Assembly: GCF_011046895.1 (NCBI RefSeq)
Contig: NZ_CP049249.1
Coordinates: 496,001-560,000 of the forward strand
DNA from: Rhizobium rhizoryzae
Lineage (GTDB): Bacteria > Pseudomonadota > Alphaproteobacteria > Rhizobiales > Rhizobiaceae
DNA: 64,000 bases
Reading direction: 5' to 3'
Of the stretch, positions 62,917 through 64,000 are shown piece after piece. Made by a program: the position numbers and the translations under genes. How positions within the stretch are numbered: the first letter of the stretch is position 1; the number at the start of each line of letters is the position of its first letter. The notes under the pieces were generated by a model. That model made no database searches. It had not been told where the DNA came from and was given only the letters and a program-made list of their open reading frames with translations.

Positions 62917-64000
62917 ATGACGAGAAACGAGACATCAGGATCGGGGACGGATAAGAAAATCTGGGTGAATGCCCGGATCTCCACCATGGTCCCGCAGGCC
63001 GACATGATCGATGAGGGGGTCATTATCGTTCGAAATGGCATGATCGAGTATGTCGGCCCACGCGACAACGCCCCTGCATTTGACAGGACCAATGCCGTAG
63101 ACTGCGGCGGTCGCTGGATCCTCCCCTCTTTCATCGATTGCCATACCCACCTTATCTATGGCGGCAACCGCGCCCTGGAATTCGAAATGCGGCTGGCGGG
63201 CGCAAGCTACGAGGACATTGCCAAGGCTGGCGGCGGGATCATTTCATCCGTTAAGGCTACCCGCGCCCTGAGCGTAGAACAGCTGGCTGATCAGGCTCTG
63301 CCGAGGCTGGATACGCTGATCGCAGAAGGCGTTTCGACCATTGAGATCAAATCCGGCTACGCACTCACGATCGAAGGCGAATTGAACATGTTGCGCGCGG
63401 CGCGACGGCTGGCGAAGCTTCGCCCGGTCCGTATTCTCACAACATGGCTTGCTGCGCACGCAACCCCACCAGAATACAAGGACCGTAAGGCAGACTACAT
63501 CAAGGACGTCGTTCTGCCCGGTCTGCGGGCCGCCCATGCCGAAGGTCTTGTGGATGCAGTTGATGGCTTCTGCGAAGGCATTGCCTTCTCGCCGGATGAA
63601 ATTGCGCTCGTGTTCGATGAGGCAAAGCGTCTGGGCTTAGCCGTCAAGCTGCATGCCGAGCAACTTTCCGATCTGAAGGGTGCGAGGCTGGCTGCCTCAT
63701 ACGGGGCGCTGTCGGCAGATCATCTGGAATATCTTGCGGATGAGGATGCTGCGGCTCTCGCCCGAGCCGGCACTGTTGCCGTCCTGCTGCCCGGAGCCTT
63801 CTACACGTTACGAGAAAAGCAGTTGCCGCCGGTCGATGCGCTGAGACAAGCAGGGGCCTCTATCGCACTGGCAACGGACAGCAACCCCGGAACTTCCCCC
63901 CTAACCTCATTGCTGATGACCATGAACATGGGCGCGACGCTTTTCGGCATGACCGTCGAGGAATGCTTGGCGGGTGTCACGCGCGAGGCAGCAAAGGCGC
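62917..64000 (+). CDS. hutI: Imidazolonepropionase HutI (partial, runs off the window)
   Basis: The first 361 codons of an expected ~410-aa amidohydrolase that opens imidazolone-5-propionate to N-formimidoyl-glutamate. Start ATG 62917 follows GGTGGAGCC. Landmarks: [20 protein letters not shown] (metal His-x-His), [25 protein letters not shown] and [14 protein letters not shown]. No stop before 64000. hutH/hutU probably follow. Confidence 0.93.
   Translation, partial: MTRNETSGSGTDKKIWVNARISTMVPQADMIDEGVIIVRNGMIEYVGPRDNAPAFDRTNAVDCGGRWILPSFIDCHTHLIYGGNRALEFEMRLAGASYEDIAKAGGGIISSVKATRALSVEQLADQALPRLDTLIAEGVSTIEIKSGYALTIEGELNMLRAARRLAKLRPVRILTTWLAAHATPPEYKDRKADYIKDVVLPGLRAAHAEGLVDAVDGFCEGIAFSPDEIALVFDEAKRLGLAVKLHAEQLSDLKGARLAASYGALSADHLEYLADEDAAALARAGTVAVLLPGAFYTLREKQLPPVDALRQAGASIALATDSNPGTSPLTSLLMTMNMGATLFGMTVEECLAGVTREAAKA

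Overview
The window looks like a chromosome or megaplasmid segment of an alphaproteobacterium of the Rhizobiaceae type (Rhizobium/Agrobacterium relatives). This rests on protein families (HWE-type histidine kinase, TctABC and ribose-type transporters, the hutF-hutC/hutI layout), on high G+C with long antisense shadow frames, and on a series of GGAAC-N17/18-GTT promoters of the alphaproteobacterial EcfG general-stress type. No rRNA, tRNA or CRISPR array was seen.

Layout. (1) 1-5000: a branched-chain-amino-acid-type solute-binding protein beside a decayed LivG-like ATPase remnant, an HSL-type alpha/beta hydrolase divergent from a zinc alcohol dehydrogenase, and a DUF1003 membrane protein. (2) 5055-16707: a tightly overlapping surface-glycan or glycoconjugate cluster: methyltransferase, UDP-xylose-synthase-like enzyme, three tandem CgeB-like glycosyltransferases, a GT4 enzyme, a glycoside hydrolase-epimerase fusion, another epimerase and a divergent dehydrogenase/Gfo-Idh pair. 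(3) 16755-25118: a stress and maintenance region holding an orphan RNA-polymerase alpha-CTD-like protein, an isochorismatase-like hydrolase, NadE, a DUF892 ferritin-like protein, a DoxX-like/DUF305 fusion, an HWE sensor kinase, an orphan acyl carrier protein and several very small proteins. (4) 25514-28680: LysR regulator, a divergent S-adenosylhomocysteinase-like protein and a Gfo/Idh oxidoreductase.

(5) 29912-45118 is the most interesting part. It combines a cytoplasmic winged-helix/solute-binding-protein fusion regulator, five oxidoreductases, two YCII proteins, hydroxyquinol 1,2-dioxygenase, maleylacetate reductase and a ribose-type ABC transporter in which the ATPase and one permease are fused. 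Near-identical palindromes (ATCCATAAYGGAT) lie in both promoter regions. The likely flow is uptake of a sugar-, cyclitol- or glycoside-like substrate, several oxidations, then hydroxyquinol to maleylacetate to 3-oxoadipate. (6) 45390-48550 is wreckage: an amidohydrolase pseudogene, a broken LysR gene, an internally deleted ISNCY-like element with a TTATG target duplication, and an IS30-family element.

(7) 48599-58446: a small stress protein, an EamA exporter and a TctABC carboxylate uptake system with a PrpF-family isomerase, LysR, IlvD/Edd dehydratase, GntR and HpaI-family aldolase; together these suggest a sugar-acid pathway (dehydration, then aldol cleavage). (8) 58452-64000: a NUDIX hydrolase, a DUF47/PiT phosphate uptake pair and the start of a histidine-utilisation locus (hutC, hutF, hutI) with a perfect HutC-like palindrome between the divergent genes. 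hutI runs off the window end.
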